NCBI GenBank assembly: GCA_950295325.1
Contig: OX485807.1
Coordinates: 20,307,666 to 20,371,665 of the forward strand
From: Polytrichum commune
Lineage: Eukaryota; Streptophyta; Polytrichopsida; Polytrichales; Polytrichaceae
Reading direction: 5' to 3'
Length of the DNA stretch: 64,000 nucleotides
The notes under the pieces: model-generated
Databases searched by the model: none
What the model saw: the letters and a program-made list of their open reading frames with translations, nothing else
What the model was told of the DNA's origin: nothing
Position numbers and translations under genes: made by a program
Shown: positions 28,769 through 39,244 of the stretch, piece by piece
How positions within the stretch are numbered: the stretch's first letter is position 1
How the letters are laid out: each line of letters opens with the position of its first letter

Positions 28769-30260
28769 TTATGGAGGGTCTAAGTTTTGGGGGAGCGGTT
28801 GGTGGTTTTCAATTCTCCTCTTATGGAGGAGGATGGACATGGCATATTGTATTGCAATGGTATTAATGTTTTTAAAGGTATTTTTGATGGTAACCAGGGG
28901 TATTTTGAGATTTTCTTCTAGTATTTTCATAGATGGGATGTGGGCCGTAGCTCGGGCCCCAGCTGTGATGACAATAAGTGGTTCGATTTTCCATCCTCTG
29001 GAAGCGATACTATCAATCAAAGGTTTGTATTTGTTGTTTTTTGCTTCTATTGTTTCTGGGGAAAATCTGTCGTTACAATATGTGAATTCAATAAATTGTA
29101 TGGTGAGGTTAGGGTCAATGTCAATGGGAGGGTCATTTTGATATGGTAATCCTTTAACGCAGAGTATATCAGGTCGAAATCTTGCGTTGCAATGACATCT
29201 TTGTGTGTTACATGTACAGGGGAGTAGCCAATTGGGGACTTTATTTTCTTGGGGGTTATTATTGAAGGTACCGGCATTCATGAGAGTAAAACATCGGGAT
29301 TTTTCGGACGAGATTAGAAGCTTCCTAATTTCTTCGACTGCTTTGTTATGTCTTTTAATTCTTAGTGAGTGTATATGTTGTTGGTTGCATTTCAGTAGAA
29401 CATGTAGCCAAGTGTCTGGATCGTTTGAATTGCATATAGGGCATGCGATAGAGGGGTACCTCTGGTGACCGAAGAACATTTGTTTTCTAGCATTACCCAT
29501 GTATGTTCCTGTGCGGAATTTAATAAGGCAGGATTTTTGTTTGTCTGTGATTAAGGGATTTGTCCAGAATTCGTTGGACAGTTCTTTGTCAATGTCTATA
29601 TTTTCTGTCCATTTACACGTGTTGGGGGTTTGTGTGGCCATGATTGCTATATTGGTTTCCCTATCATATTTTTTGATTTGTTTTTCTAAGAATCTTACTG
29701 GGCCTTTGTCTGGGACTTCTGCCATCGAGGCCCAGACGTCCTTTTGGTAATAGTACGGGATGGCGTGGGCATGTTCGTATGGGTGGATGGCAATTCTGTG
29801 TTCTAATTCTAACCCGGCTTTTGCTAGTTTATCCGCTTTTTCATTACCGTCAATGTTGATGTGTGCTCTGACTTTGTATAGTGTGATTGGCTGTGTACGG
29901 TCTTGGAGGATTTTTACCATGGAGTTGAGTGTGGTTTGGTCTGGGTGACTATTATGGAGAGTGGGGTGTTTAATTTATATATTGAGTAGGTATAATACGT
30001 TTAGACTGTCTGTGAATATGAATGCGGGTTCATTAGGGAATTTTGTATTGATGATTCTTAGTGTTTTGTGTATAACCATCATTTCTGCACGTATTATGTT
30101 TTGATGCCCATGGAGTCTTTTGGCGATATTTAAGCCTTTGGGGCTATAGATACCGTATCCAGCTCTTTCTCTTCTCCATACCCCAGGGGCAATTTCTTTG
30201 GGTTTTATAAAGGATCCGTCTGTGTAGTAGCTAAATTGGGGGTGGAATTTTAGCGGTAAG
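28769..30260 (-). pseudogene. LINE: RNase H, zinc motif and restriction-like endonuclease
   Basis: RNase H shows YYTDGSFIKP, IIRAEMMVI, FIFTDSLNVL and YKVRAHINIDGNEKADKLAK, which is the full set of acidic residues plus the histidine. A CPICNSNDPDTWLHVLLKC zinc motif follows. The last part has a CTC-CHC cysteine cluster, then RFRPDILC, FIEFTYCNDRF and NNKYKPLIDSI, which supply the P-D, E and K positions of a PD-(D/E)xK restriction-like endonuclease as in R2-type LINEs. The final 383 codons run unbroken; the RNase H start is in another frame. Confidence 0.8.
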
Positions 30261-30836
30261 TTAGTTTGGAAGTTGTGGGGTGGGGATATTATTGTGTAGG
30301 GGTGTGTTTGGGTAGTTTGATTTAACCCATTTTTTACTAGGGTTAACGGTGATGTTTGGAGGGGTGGGTGGTGCAGTTTGTGTGTGACTTTGTACTATTT
30401 GGAGGTTATTTGCTGTGTCGCTTATTAATTTCATTTGTTCGTAGGTGCCTATGTTATTGTTTTGGTGATGGATACAAAGTATTTGTATGATAGATGGTTC
30501 TTTTCTTGTGATATTGAGCTCGGAGGGTATTGTGGGTTCCTCATACGTGATCGTATCAGCGGCGAAATGGGCAATGACGTGTGTGTCTGGGAATGGGCAT
30601 GTGTGTGGGTTGGAGTTTTGGTACCAATTAGTATCCGGAGATATAAGTATAGTGATTGTATATGGATCATTTTGGGCCGCTATGCGCGCCCAGTGAATAG
30701 CTTGTTGTAGGTCTGTTGCATTATGAGGGTGTGCGTAACCGATTCCTTGCCATTTATGGTCAAACGCTTTACCTAGGGATCCAAATATTATGTCTCGCGA
30801 GAATGGTGAGTGGAATTGAGTAATTGTGTGGGGCAT
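30261..30836 (-). pseudogene. LINE: extra domain resembling PCIF1-type adenosine methyltransferase
   Basis: Between the reverse transcriptase region and RNase H lies a block starting YFSSPVTCPTQLL, then DIIFGSLGKAFDHKWQG, IGYAHPHNATDLQQAIHWA and YTITILISPDTNW. The order (SSP, then FGS-x-G, then a GxxxAxP turn, a helix, and a strand ending in PD-x2-W) follows the PCIF1 methyltransferase fold, where the turn reads NPPF. Here it reads AHPH, so catalysis is doubtful. This is pattern recognition only; the domain could be something else. Confidence 0.45.
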
Positions 30837-33772
30837 GTAACTGGGGATGAAAAATATGAGTGGTTAATATTGAATGTTGTAATCAAGAGATCTAATATTT
30901 GGGTTGGTATTGTATATTGGGCTCGTTTGAGTGGGTCATTTTTTGGGATACGGTATTTGTACCTTTGGTATAACCAAACAATTTCAGTTTCGAACGATTG
31001 GGTAGATGGTTCTAGACCGTGTGTGTTGTTTTTTGCCGATTGGTATTGTTTCCATAGCCATGTTAGTCTAGTTTTCGGGATGGTAATGAGGTGTCGGCCA
31101 TTGTCTTCGTATATGTGAGCGACATTGAATTGTGTTTGGATGGTACCAGAGTTTGTTTCGATGTCGTTTTCTGGGTTGCATTCATTAATAGAGATATGTG
31201 CTAGTGGAATTATTGTGGTTGGTGTGACGTATCTTGTGTCTCTATGTTGTTCTGTGGAGAAGTAGGCATTAATTATGTTTGAAAAATGTTTATGTTGTTT
31301 TTTTTTGTAGTAATGGATAAGTAGGTCTGTGTTGTGATTACATGTGTTGGCTTCACAGTAGGGATATAGGTGCCTTTGAGTTCGCCATTTGTTATATGTG
31401 TTGTTATTTGTTGTAGTCCATTGACATAAGTACGACATGACTGTTCTTTTTATTCCGTTATGGTCATTGGATTGTTTTTGTTTATGATCGATTATTTTGT
31501 GTACGGGGAATTGTCGGGGGTCTTTAAGCATGTTGTTGGGAGGAGGGGGTAGAGGGGGGATGGGGAGGTTAGGGGGGTGTACATGGGCGGTTGGTGGGTG
31601 TGGTAGAATATTGTGGTGTCTTATTATATATTTATTTTTTAGGGATCTTGGTGGATGATGTTGTTGGCATGGTAGGGGACATTGATTACAAGGGGGATGG
31701 CAAAATAATTGATTAGCTATGTTAAGTGCGCTTTTGATAAGTTTAGAAGGAGTGGAGTGGTAGATTTTGAATTCGTCCAGGTTCATTAGAGTGGTACCAT
31801 TAGGCATGGTAATTTGGTCTAGTGTGATTATATTATGTACAAGTAATTTGTGTAATAATTTAAGTGAGGTGTTGGGATTTAGGCCATGAAGCATTTGTGC
31901 TTCCTGCATCCATGCAGTTTCAAGTGGGGATGGGGTTAATAGGAAATTATTTATTGTACTTTTTAGGTGGACTCCAGCTTTATGTTTGAGCAAGAATAAT
32001 GTTCTAGTGATGGGTGATCTAACACAGTGGTGGTATTTAATGCGGGTGATTTCCTTAGAGCCCCCATATTTGGCGAGTATGAATTGAAGTAGACCAACAT
32101 ATATTTTCCCAATTCTACCTTTATCATTGAGGGCGTTTTGTAGTTGTTCTCCAATGCATCTTAAATAGGCATTTTGTAGTGAGAATGCTTCGATTCCGAA
32201 TAGATTGTGTGGGAGTTGTGTAGCGATGTTAGATGTGCATTTGGGTATTCCGCATATCGTTTTGTGAAGTGCTATGATTTTTCTATCGAGTTTTTTAATA
32301 GCTGGTATGGAATATGACACTGCGTAAAAGCTGTATGCTATTCCAGCACGTATGACTATATCTGCCATGTTTATTTTTTGTTTCATAGTAGCTGGGCATG
32401 TTACAAGGGCTTGACACTGTTTTATTACTTTAGCTTTAGTGGTATTTATTTGTGTTTTCCATTTGAGTGATGGTGCAAGATTTATTCCTAGATACGTGTA
32501 TGGTTCATGTTGGTTTAAGACTGGTATAGGTTGGTTTCTGTAGTTGATATTGGTAGATTGGATTAGGGCTTTAAAGGTTATGGGGTGAAGTTTGGATTTG
32601 TTTGGGCATCCAGTTATTACGCACTTGGGTATTCCAAGATCCATTCCTGTCTATTTGCAGAATTTGTCTAGTTTGTTGAGTTGTGTTTGTAGTGTCTCTA
32701 GTTTATTAGCGATTGCTGCTAGGTCATCTGCATATGCTGCTGATGAGATTTTAATTTTAGATGTACCAAAAGTGTATCCATTATTCCCTTGTTGTAGCCA
32801 TCTGAGGAGGGGTTCTAGGAATATGATAAATAAATATGGGCTAAGGGTATCACCTTGTATTGTACCTCTTTGAATGGGGATTGGTAAGGTTTTACCGAAG
32901 TGTTCACTAGTGAATATTGTTGAGGATTGTGAATATATGTTTCCTATGAAATTTATGGAGTCAGTGGGATATCCCAGATCTTTCATTATGGCTAAAAGTC
33001 TAGCGTGATCAATGGAGCCGAAGGCGTTTTTGAAGTCAATGTAAAGGATATATATATCTTGGTTCGTGAGTCTTGCGTCTTCAAGCGCTGTGATTAATAA
33101 TTGGATTTGTCTAGAAGTGCTTCTCTCTGCTCTAAACCCTTCTTGACTATCGTGTAATATTTGGTATTTTTTTTCCATACGCTGATAGGATAGAAGTTAA
33201 TGTACTCATGTAGAATTTATATATGGTGTTAGCTAGTGCAATAGGTCTATGGTTTGTTAGTTGTGATGGGTTACCTTTTTTGTATAGTAAAACTGTTAGA
33301 CTGGTTTTCCATGATGCAGGGATTTGTTTTTGTTTATAACAATGTTTAAAAAATAAGAAGAGTAATTTATGGAAGCGTGGAGGCATATTTTTTAGAATTG
33401 AATTGGATATTTTGTCTGGGCCTGGGGCTTTGTTATTACTTAGGTTTTTAAGACAAAAGTCGTATGTTTCTTGGTCAAAATACGTATGTAGGGGGATTTG
33501 GGGTTCTCCTCGTTTGTCAATGATATATCCGTCTAAGTCATGCCATGGATATTGTCGGACTCCACATGTGCAGTGTAGTGGGGTGTATTTTGATATTGGC
33601 ATGTGAGAACTGTAGGACGGTTACTGATGGATTGTTGCGTGTATATTTCTGCTGCGATGTCTTCTGAGTTAGTTAATATATTGTTTTGTCTATCAATGAT
33701 GGAGTCCAGGGGTGAGATTTCAGTGTTCTTAAAGACTTTTCGATTTATCTTTTTGGGGTTTTTTTCATACAT
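30788..33772 (-). pseudogene. LINE: reverse transcriptase
   Basis: Reverse transcriptase motifs appear in order: NKAPGPDKISNSILK, PASWKTSLTVLLYKKGN, NHRPIALANTIYK, DSQEGFRAERSTSRQ, LYIDFKNAFGSIDH, IQGDTLSPYLF, AAYADDLAAIA (catalytic YADD) and YTYLGINLAPSLKW. A long thumb and connection region follows with Pro- and His-rich stretches. The type matches non-LTR elements. The frame changes near 33.6 and 33.18 kb and a stop precedes 32644. Confidence 0.9.
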
Positions 33773-33940
33773 TTGACGGTATTTTGATACGGCCTTTAGA
33801 ATGCAGTGTTTGGTGTATTTTGTGGTGATTTTCCTGGCTTCTTTATTTGCATTTTTTGCGATGGTTGCTATGGCATCAATCCATTCATTAGGAGGTGTCG
33901 TTGTAACAGGTGGGTGTGAGATGTTTGTGTGTTGGTGGTT

Positions 33941-35368
33941 TCATATATCGTTTAGGATGGGGTGTACTTGCCAGAGTGGATCGTGTTGTGCAATGTATAT
34001 GGTTTTCCTGATGAGGTGATATGTATTGAGGTGTCTTTTCCATTTTCTCGCAAGTTTGCGCGGCAAAAACCCACCTTGTTGTGATGTTCTGTTCGTAAGG
34101 TTGGGTAGTGGGTCTGCTTTACATGTTTCTTCAATTGTTTCTGTAATTTTGTATACAATGTGGTCGAATGTTGTACAGGCTTCCGCCCATTGATCCGGGC
34201 TTAAGTGTTGGTGGTTTTTGAGTAGGGTGGTAAGGGCTTTTATATGTGCAGAGTTTTCTTCGAAGAATGTTATGTTGAATTTTTCGATGTTTTCTGGTGG
34301 TATTGGGTTTAGTATTCTAGTTGGTGACATGTTTGTGGGGGGTGGAGATCTGGCTATAAGGGTGTTGTGGGGGATATGTAGTACAACTGGATAATGGTCT
34401 GAGTTTAGATTCATATTTGTGATTGTGGTAGAAATGAATTTGCTGTTGTCTGGTGAGTGAATGTAGAATCCATCTATTAGACTTGTTGATGTGTAATTAT
34501 AGCCTCCTTGTCTGGAGATGCTAGTGTTAGTTGGGATATATTCTAGGTTGAGTGATGCGGTGAAAATTTTCCATTGGTAATCTTCTTCTTGTGGAGGGGT
34601 GTTAATGTTGTTATTTTTTCTGCCTCTAAGTGCGATATCTCGGTTAAAGTCCCCACATAATGTATACATGTGATTGGGGTGTATAGTGATTTCGTTCTTA
34701 AGGTGTGGAATGAGGCATGTGTCTTCTAAGTGTGTAGGTATGTACATGTGTATGATTAGCCAAGGTATTAGTGGATGGTTGTTTATTTTAATTATTTATA
34801 GGTATGAGGATATATTTACTGGCGTGGGAATTTTGGTGATATTCCCAGGGAATGCATATTTCTTGTGGATAAGTGTGAGTAAGCCTCCTCTTCCGGGTGT
34901 ATAAGGCATTCTTTGTTGTATGCATCTTGTGAATGCATGTGTGTTGTTGAAAATAAGTTTAAATTCCGGAAATAGGTTTTGGATGTATTTTGTAGATTTA
35001 TTTGCAGTTAGTTTGGTTTCTTGGATATGTATGATTGTTGTGTTGTTTAGCGAGTTGTTTATTAGACTTTGTAGGTTTGGTAATGATGTGTTGAGTGATG
35101 ACGCATTCCATGTTATTATGTTTGTTTCGTGCTCGGTGTCGGTGTTAATTCTTGGGGTTGGTGTGGGAGTAGCTGGGGGTGGGGGTGGGTGTGAGTATTC
35201 GTTGATGCTTTCTAGGCATCGGAGTGCTTCGGTGATCAATTGATTTGGGAGGAAGGGAAATTTATTTTGAAGGGTGATTGGTGTTGGTGTAGTATCTTGG
35301 TTGTGGATAAATTCATATATCTCTGTGTGTATTGAATTTTTTGGGTATATTATATCTTGGATAACCAT
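33941..35368 (-). pseudogene. LINE: apurinic-type endonuclease (APE)
   Basis: TNIITWNASSL, TIIHIQETKLT, MYTLCGDFNRDIAL, YNYTSTSLIDGFYI and NLNSDHYPVVLHI are the APE motifs (N, QE, GDFN, SDHxP). One stop at 34796 separates two stretches in the same frame. The apparent start ATG at 35368 lies within the target duplication, outside the LINE body, so the real N terminus of this protein is missing or lies on a longer master element. Confidence 0.85.
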
Positions 35369-35492
35369 GACTAAATAGAGAGGAACCCAATTTTAAGTCC
35401 AATGTTTGTTGATGCTTCATCGTTAGATTTGCTATTGCAACACAAGTTTTCGTTGTGTACATCTTATCGGTAGAAGTTGATGAAAATGAGAT
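35360..35492 (-). mobile_element. Family B MITE, right part, split by the LINE
   Basis: AGATTTGCTATTGCAACACAAG, GTACATCTTATCGGTAGAAG and GATGAAAATGAGATACG line up with the reverse complement of the family B copy at 24311-24450. This continues the copy that breaks off at 28288. Confidence 0.75.
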
Positions 35493-36769
35493 ACGAAGAA
35501 AAGAAAAAGGAAAAGAAAAGAAAGAAGAATATAAGAGTCTTCCACCTTGACATGCGATATCCGTTCATTGCCTCCCTCTCATGTCCGAATAATATATGAA
35601 CCAAATAACACCCACGTACCTTTATGAATCAAGTTGTGAAAGGGGGGGGGGGGGGACAAACGATGCCAACAAAAAGGTGGTTGTTGCAATCGTCTTTTGA
35701 TTTACAAGCAACGGTGGGGCATGGGACGTATACATACATGCATACTTTTTGTCACGGTCCTCAAACTCCAATCATTCATCACATCCTTACTACCCCCACC
35801 GGAGGGAATATAATTTACAAGCTAGGTATTTATATTCTTGGCCCCGATCACGGGGTCTAGGGATGGTGGAACCCTCAATGTGTTCTTGCATACATTAAGT
35901 TAACCCCTAACTTCCCACGCCTAATTTTCTTCAAATTTGTTCAAAAAATGTGACCTCAATTTTAGCGACTGTAGCTGAAAATATAACGTTATTTTTTTTG
36001 ACAAATCTAGCCGTATAGGTGTTTGCAGGTTAGAGGTAACTACTACTCATATTTCAAGTTTTAAATGTTGAAGTTTTATTATGTAGTAGATTATAATGGG
36101 AATGTCAATAGTGGTCTCGAGGGGCAACAATTTAGAAATTGAATTAGGTTTCGTTTTTTATCTAATTGGAAAAATGTTACCCTCGTTCAATAGAGGGGCA
36201 TTATTCCAACTCAAATTAGCTCACAAATCTTGAAACTAATATTTATTTTATTTTGGGGGGGAGCTTTGCAATTTGAGTCAACGGAGCCACAATTGCACAC
36301 CTTCCACATGGATTCACACCCACCAACACATGTGCAACTAGAAAATTCAACAGGAGATAGTTAGGATGTGTTGCGTTTGAGTGTCATGCAAATTTTCAGA
36401 TCAATTGAGAATCATTTGCACATAGAGATCAACAAAAAACATGTTTAGGATATGTTGCCCCTAACCACGAAGTTGATGAAAGTCAAGTTTTGCTTCAGGG
36501 ACTAGTTCAATTATAAACCGGTTGAGAGCACACTCCTATATTTGAGTTAATCCAAGAATAAATAACTATGTTGAATCAAAATTATCCACGTGGCAAAACA
36601 TAGCAGACTTGAACATGAACAAGAGGAGTAGTTGAAACGGTTAAGAAACCATCCAATCTAGTGTCAAAGGGGTCAGAGCGAGCTGCTCATGACCAAATTA
36701 TGGTCGCATAGGACATTAGGGGTTAAAGCAACTCTTGTTACCTTTGTCTTTCCAAGTTGGCTGAAAGTG
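35493..36769. other. Intergenic DNA without a supported gene
   Basis: It starts with a purine-rich AAAGAAAAG stretch and contains a run of fourteen Gs at 35642-35655. Frames are short and without motifs. Confidence 0.4.
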
Positions 36770-37100
36770 ATGTAAGTGGACACTTTTAGCTTTGTGGCAC
36801 CCACTTCTTCAAAGCCGCAAACTTAAACACACAATTAGTGCAAGATGATTGCCAATATTGAATCGTGTCTGTTCTCATTATTTTGGAGTTCATTTGGATA
36901 TCTTCTTTGTTATCAAAATGAAGATTCTTAAGCTCATTAAATGGTTATATAGGTCCCCCCCTTACCACCTCCAATTATGTTAACTATTGAATCTAGAATA
37001 ACTAACAAATATTGAGCACTATCCAAATTTTATTAAACACATCTTTTTATGTCCATTTTTAGATCCACACTAACCACATACCACTCAATGGGTATTGCAT
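36770..37100 (+). mobile_element. Family B MITE
   Basis: TAAGTGGACACTTTTAGC, CACACAATTAGTGCAAGATG, CAAAATGAAGATTCTTA and CCACATACCACTCAATG follow the 9976-10348 copy in the same order. The right terminal repeat is degraded. Confidence 0.7.
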
Positions 37101-38422
37101 TAAATCTTTTCTACCTGATTTGAACTTTCTTTTCACAAACATGTATTTGTGTGTGTGTGTTGAAAACAACCAGCCTTAGGTGGAGGCTATTAGTTGTGCA
37201 CCTATGAGTTCTTATAAAAAAAATAGTTTTATTTGACTTGATGATTAAATTACATAAAATGTAGTCTAAAATTTTAACATCTCAAAACTGTTTGATGTTG
37301 GATATTTGAATTCACAATGTACAAGATCTTTCATTTTTCAAAAGAAGAATGTAGTTATTTATAGATTTCATATAAGTTGCATGTCGGCTACATGTCTTCA
37401 TGATATAAGGTTGACGAAACTGACGCAGATATGGTTGCGTACATCGACCTTGAAATCCATAGCTTCACAACATGCATGTGAATTCATGTGTACTCATCCA
37501 TCCTGAATCACAATGCATTGAACTACTTAAGGTATATATATGTCTTAAATGGGTGCTTCATTTTGTTTTGCTATGGCATAAGATCCAATTTGAGAACTTA
37601 GTTTGGTAGATAGACAAGTCGAGTTCAATTGCAAAGGAATTTTGAGCTCGTTTGAATTGATATGAATTTTCAAAAGATCTTAGTGTTGGTTTACAGTTAG
37701 TGTTGGTGACGTGACACGAGCGATTTACAATTAGTATTGAGCAAGGCAAATAGACTTGATGAACTTCATGGTGGTTTCCAAGTAGTATTGACCTAGACAA
37801 ATAGAATTGGTGACACATAATACAATACTCAATTCGATTTCAATCTAACAGAAATATCATAAAATATGACACAAAGTTTTGATGTTAGATATTGTGGGTT
37901 GATATATAATGTGCAACATGATAGGGTTTAGGGTATCCCCACTATTTTTACTTAGAAATGGGCTTGATAATTGTGGTACTCATTATTTACCGTCATCGAT
38001 ATAGGACAATGCCACATTCCTACCACCCACAATGGATGGGTATCCTTCCAGGAAGTGATGTCATAGCTACACCAAGCAATCCTATTAGAGTAGAGGCATC
38101 CATAACCAATCACTTAAGAGATTTTGTGCCAAAATTTCTTATTTATAAAAATGAGGATTGCAATTTTTTTGATAATTTTATTTCTTAAATTGAAATTTTT
38201 GTCAGAGTTGGCTCAAACATATTACCAATGTCTAGAGTCTACCGTAACCACTCATTTTAACCACTCATTCCTCCTCACATTTAACACTCACAACCAAGAC
38301 ATGTGTCGTGACAACATTAATTCCAACCTCATTGAAATTACGATACTCTATCGATTGGAATCCTGATCGGGAGTAGGCACCTCTACCATACTATGGGCTA
38401 CAATAATTCTTTAGAACCCACA
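37101..38422. other. Intergenic DNA without a supported gene
   Basis: AT-rich. A block near 37719-37746 (TTTACAATTAGTATTGAGCA) recurs inverted near 58620-58650, so an unnamed dispersed repeat is present. No gene is supported. Confidence 0.4.
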
Positions 38423-38637
38423 GTACACTAAATATAATATTCACTGACTATTTGGCATTACACAATGCTACACTCTAGTTACTACATATCTCATATTTTA
38501 CAAACAAATGTTAAATTGGTTGTTTGGACATCATAAAACAGTAACAACTTCACTTGGTAAAAAATTACATAAATAGGAAAAATATATAGCGCTATACAAA
38601 TCCAAATAGTAAGTGACACTAAATTTCTATTTAGTAT
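38423..38637. mobile_element. Family E MITE, short form
   Basis: The left end GTACACTAAATATAATATTC and the right end AAGTGACACTAAATTTC with TATTTAGTAT match the termini of 27626-28074. It is 215 bp long and shares an interior ACAAACAAATGTTAAATTGG-like block with the long copy in inverted order. Confidence 0.6.
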
Positions 38638-39244
38638 AAGTCCCATTATGGTAATTTATTATGAGATGCATTAATTTTCAATAGTTTTCAACCACATCTT
38701 ATCTTTCGTATTAATTAGTGCGAGGCAGATTGATCAATTTTCTAGGAAAATGAAGTCGGTAAGTATTTTGTGCCATGCTAATTTGATGTAAAGAATATTG
38801 GTTGAAAGTCTCAAGGAACACTCGAGGGTAACACCCCAAATCTTGACCTCAAGTTATTTCCACCCAACTGTAGACAATGAGAATAGCCCACATTAACTAC
38901 ATCGACACTAATTTTCCACCCACAGTGATAGGACTGTAGAGTGTACTTTGATGCACCATATAGTCACGTCACTTTGATTGACGGTATAGCTGCTAGCAGT
39001 AATGATGTTCAGCATAAAAATTAATATATATATATATATATATTCTGTACTTATGAACACAAATTCATACAACAGTCACTGAAGAAGATCAACCACAGCT
39101 AGAGGTTGATATTCATTTCAAAACCTCTGGAATTTACAAGCACTCAGTTTTTGCGCTACTATAGTAGTTGCTGGCTCTTCGCTACAGAATCCATACCCGT
39201 GATACACTCATGAGTCCTCTGTTACAGTTACTCGAGAATTTCCT

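Larger units (their letters stand above)
28289..35359 (-). mobile_element. LINE with APE, RT, RNase H and restriction-like endonuclease (Dualen/RandI-like)
   Basis: The 7071-bp body is flanked by an 11-bp target duplication, GATAACCATGA, at 28278-28288 and 35360-35370. On the minus strand the coding order is APE endonuclease, reverse transcriptase, an extra domain, RNase H, a zinc motif and a PD-(D/E)xK endonuclease. It ends in a hairpin and a tetranucleotide tail. The target is a family B MITE, and both halves of that MITE are recognisable at the junctions. The reading frame is broken by a handful of stops and frameshifts, so the copy is inactive but not ancient. Both endonuclease types in one LINE is, to my knowledge, the feature of the Dualen/RandI clade from green algae. 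It could be an undescribed plant branch. Confidence 0.88.
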
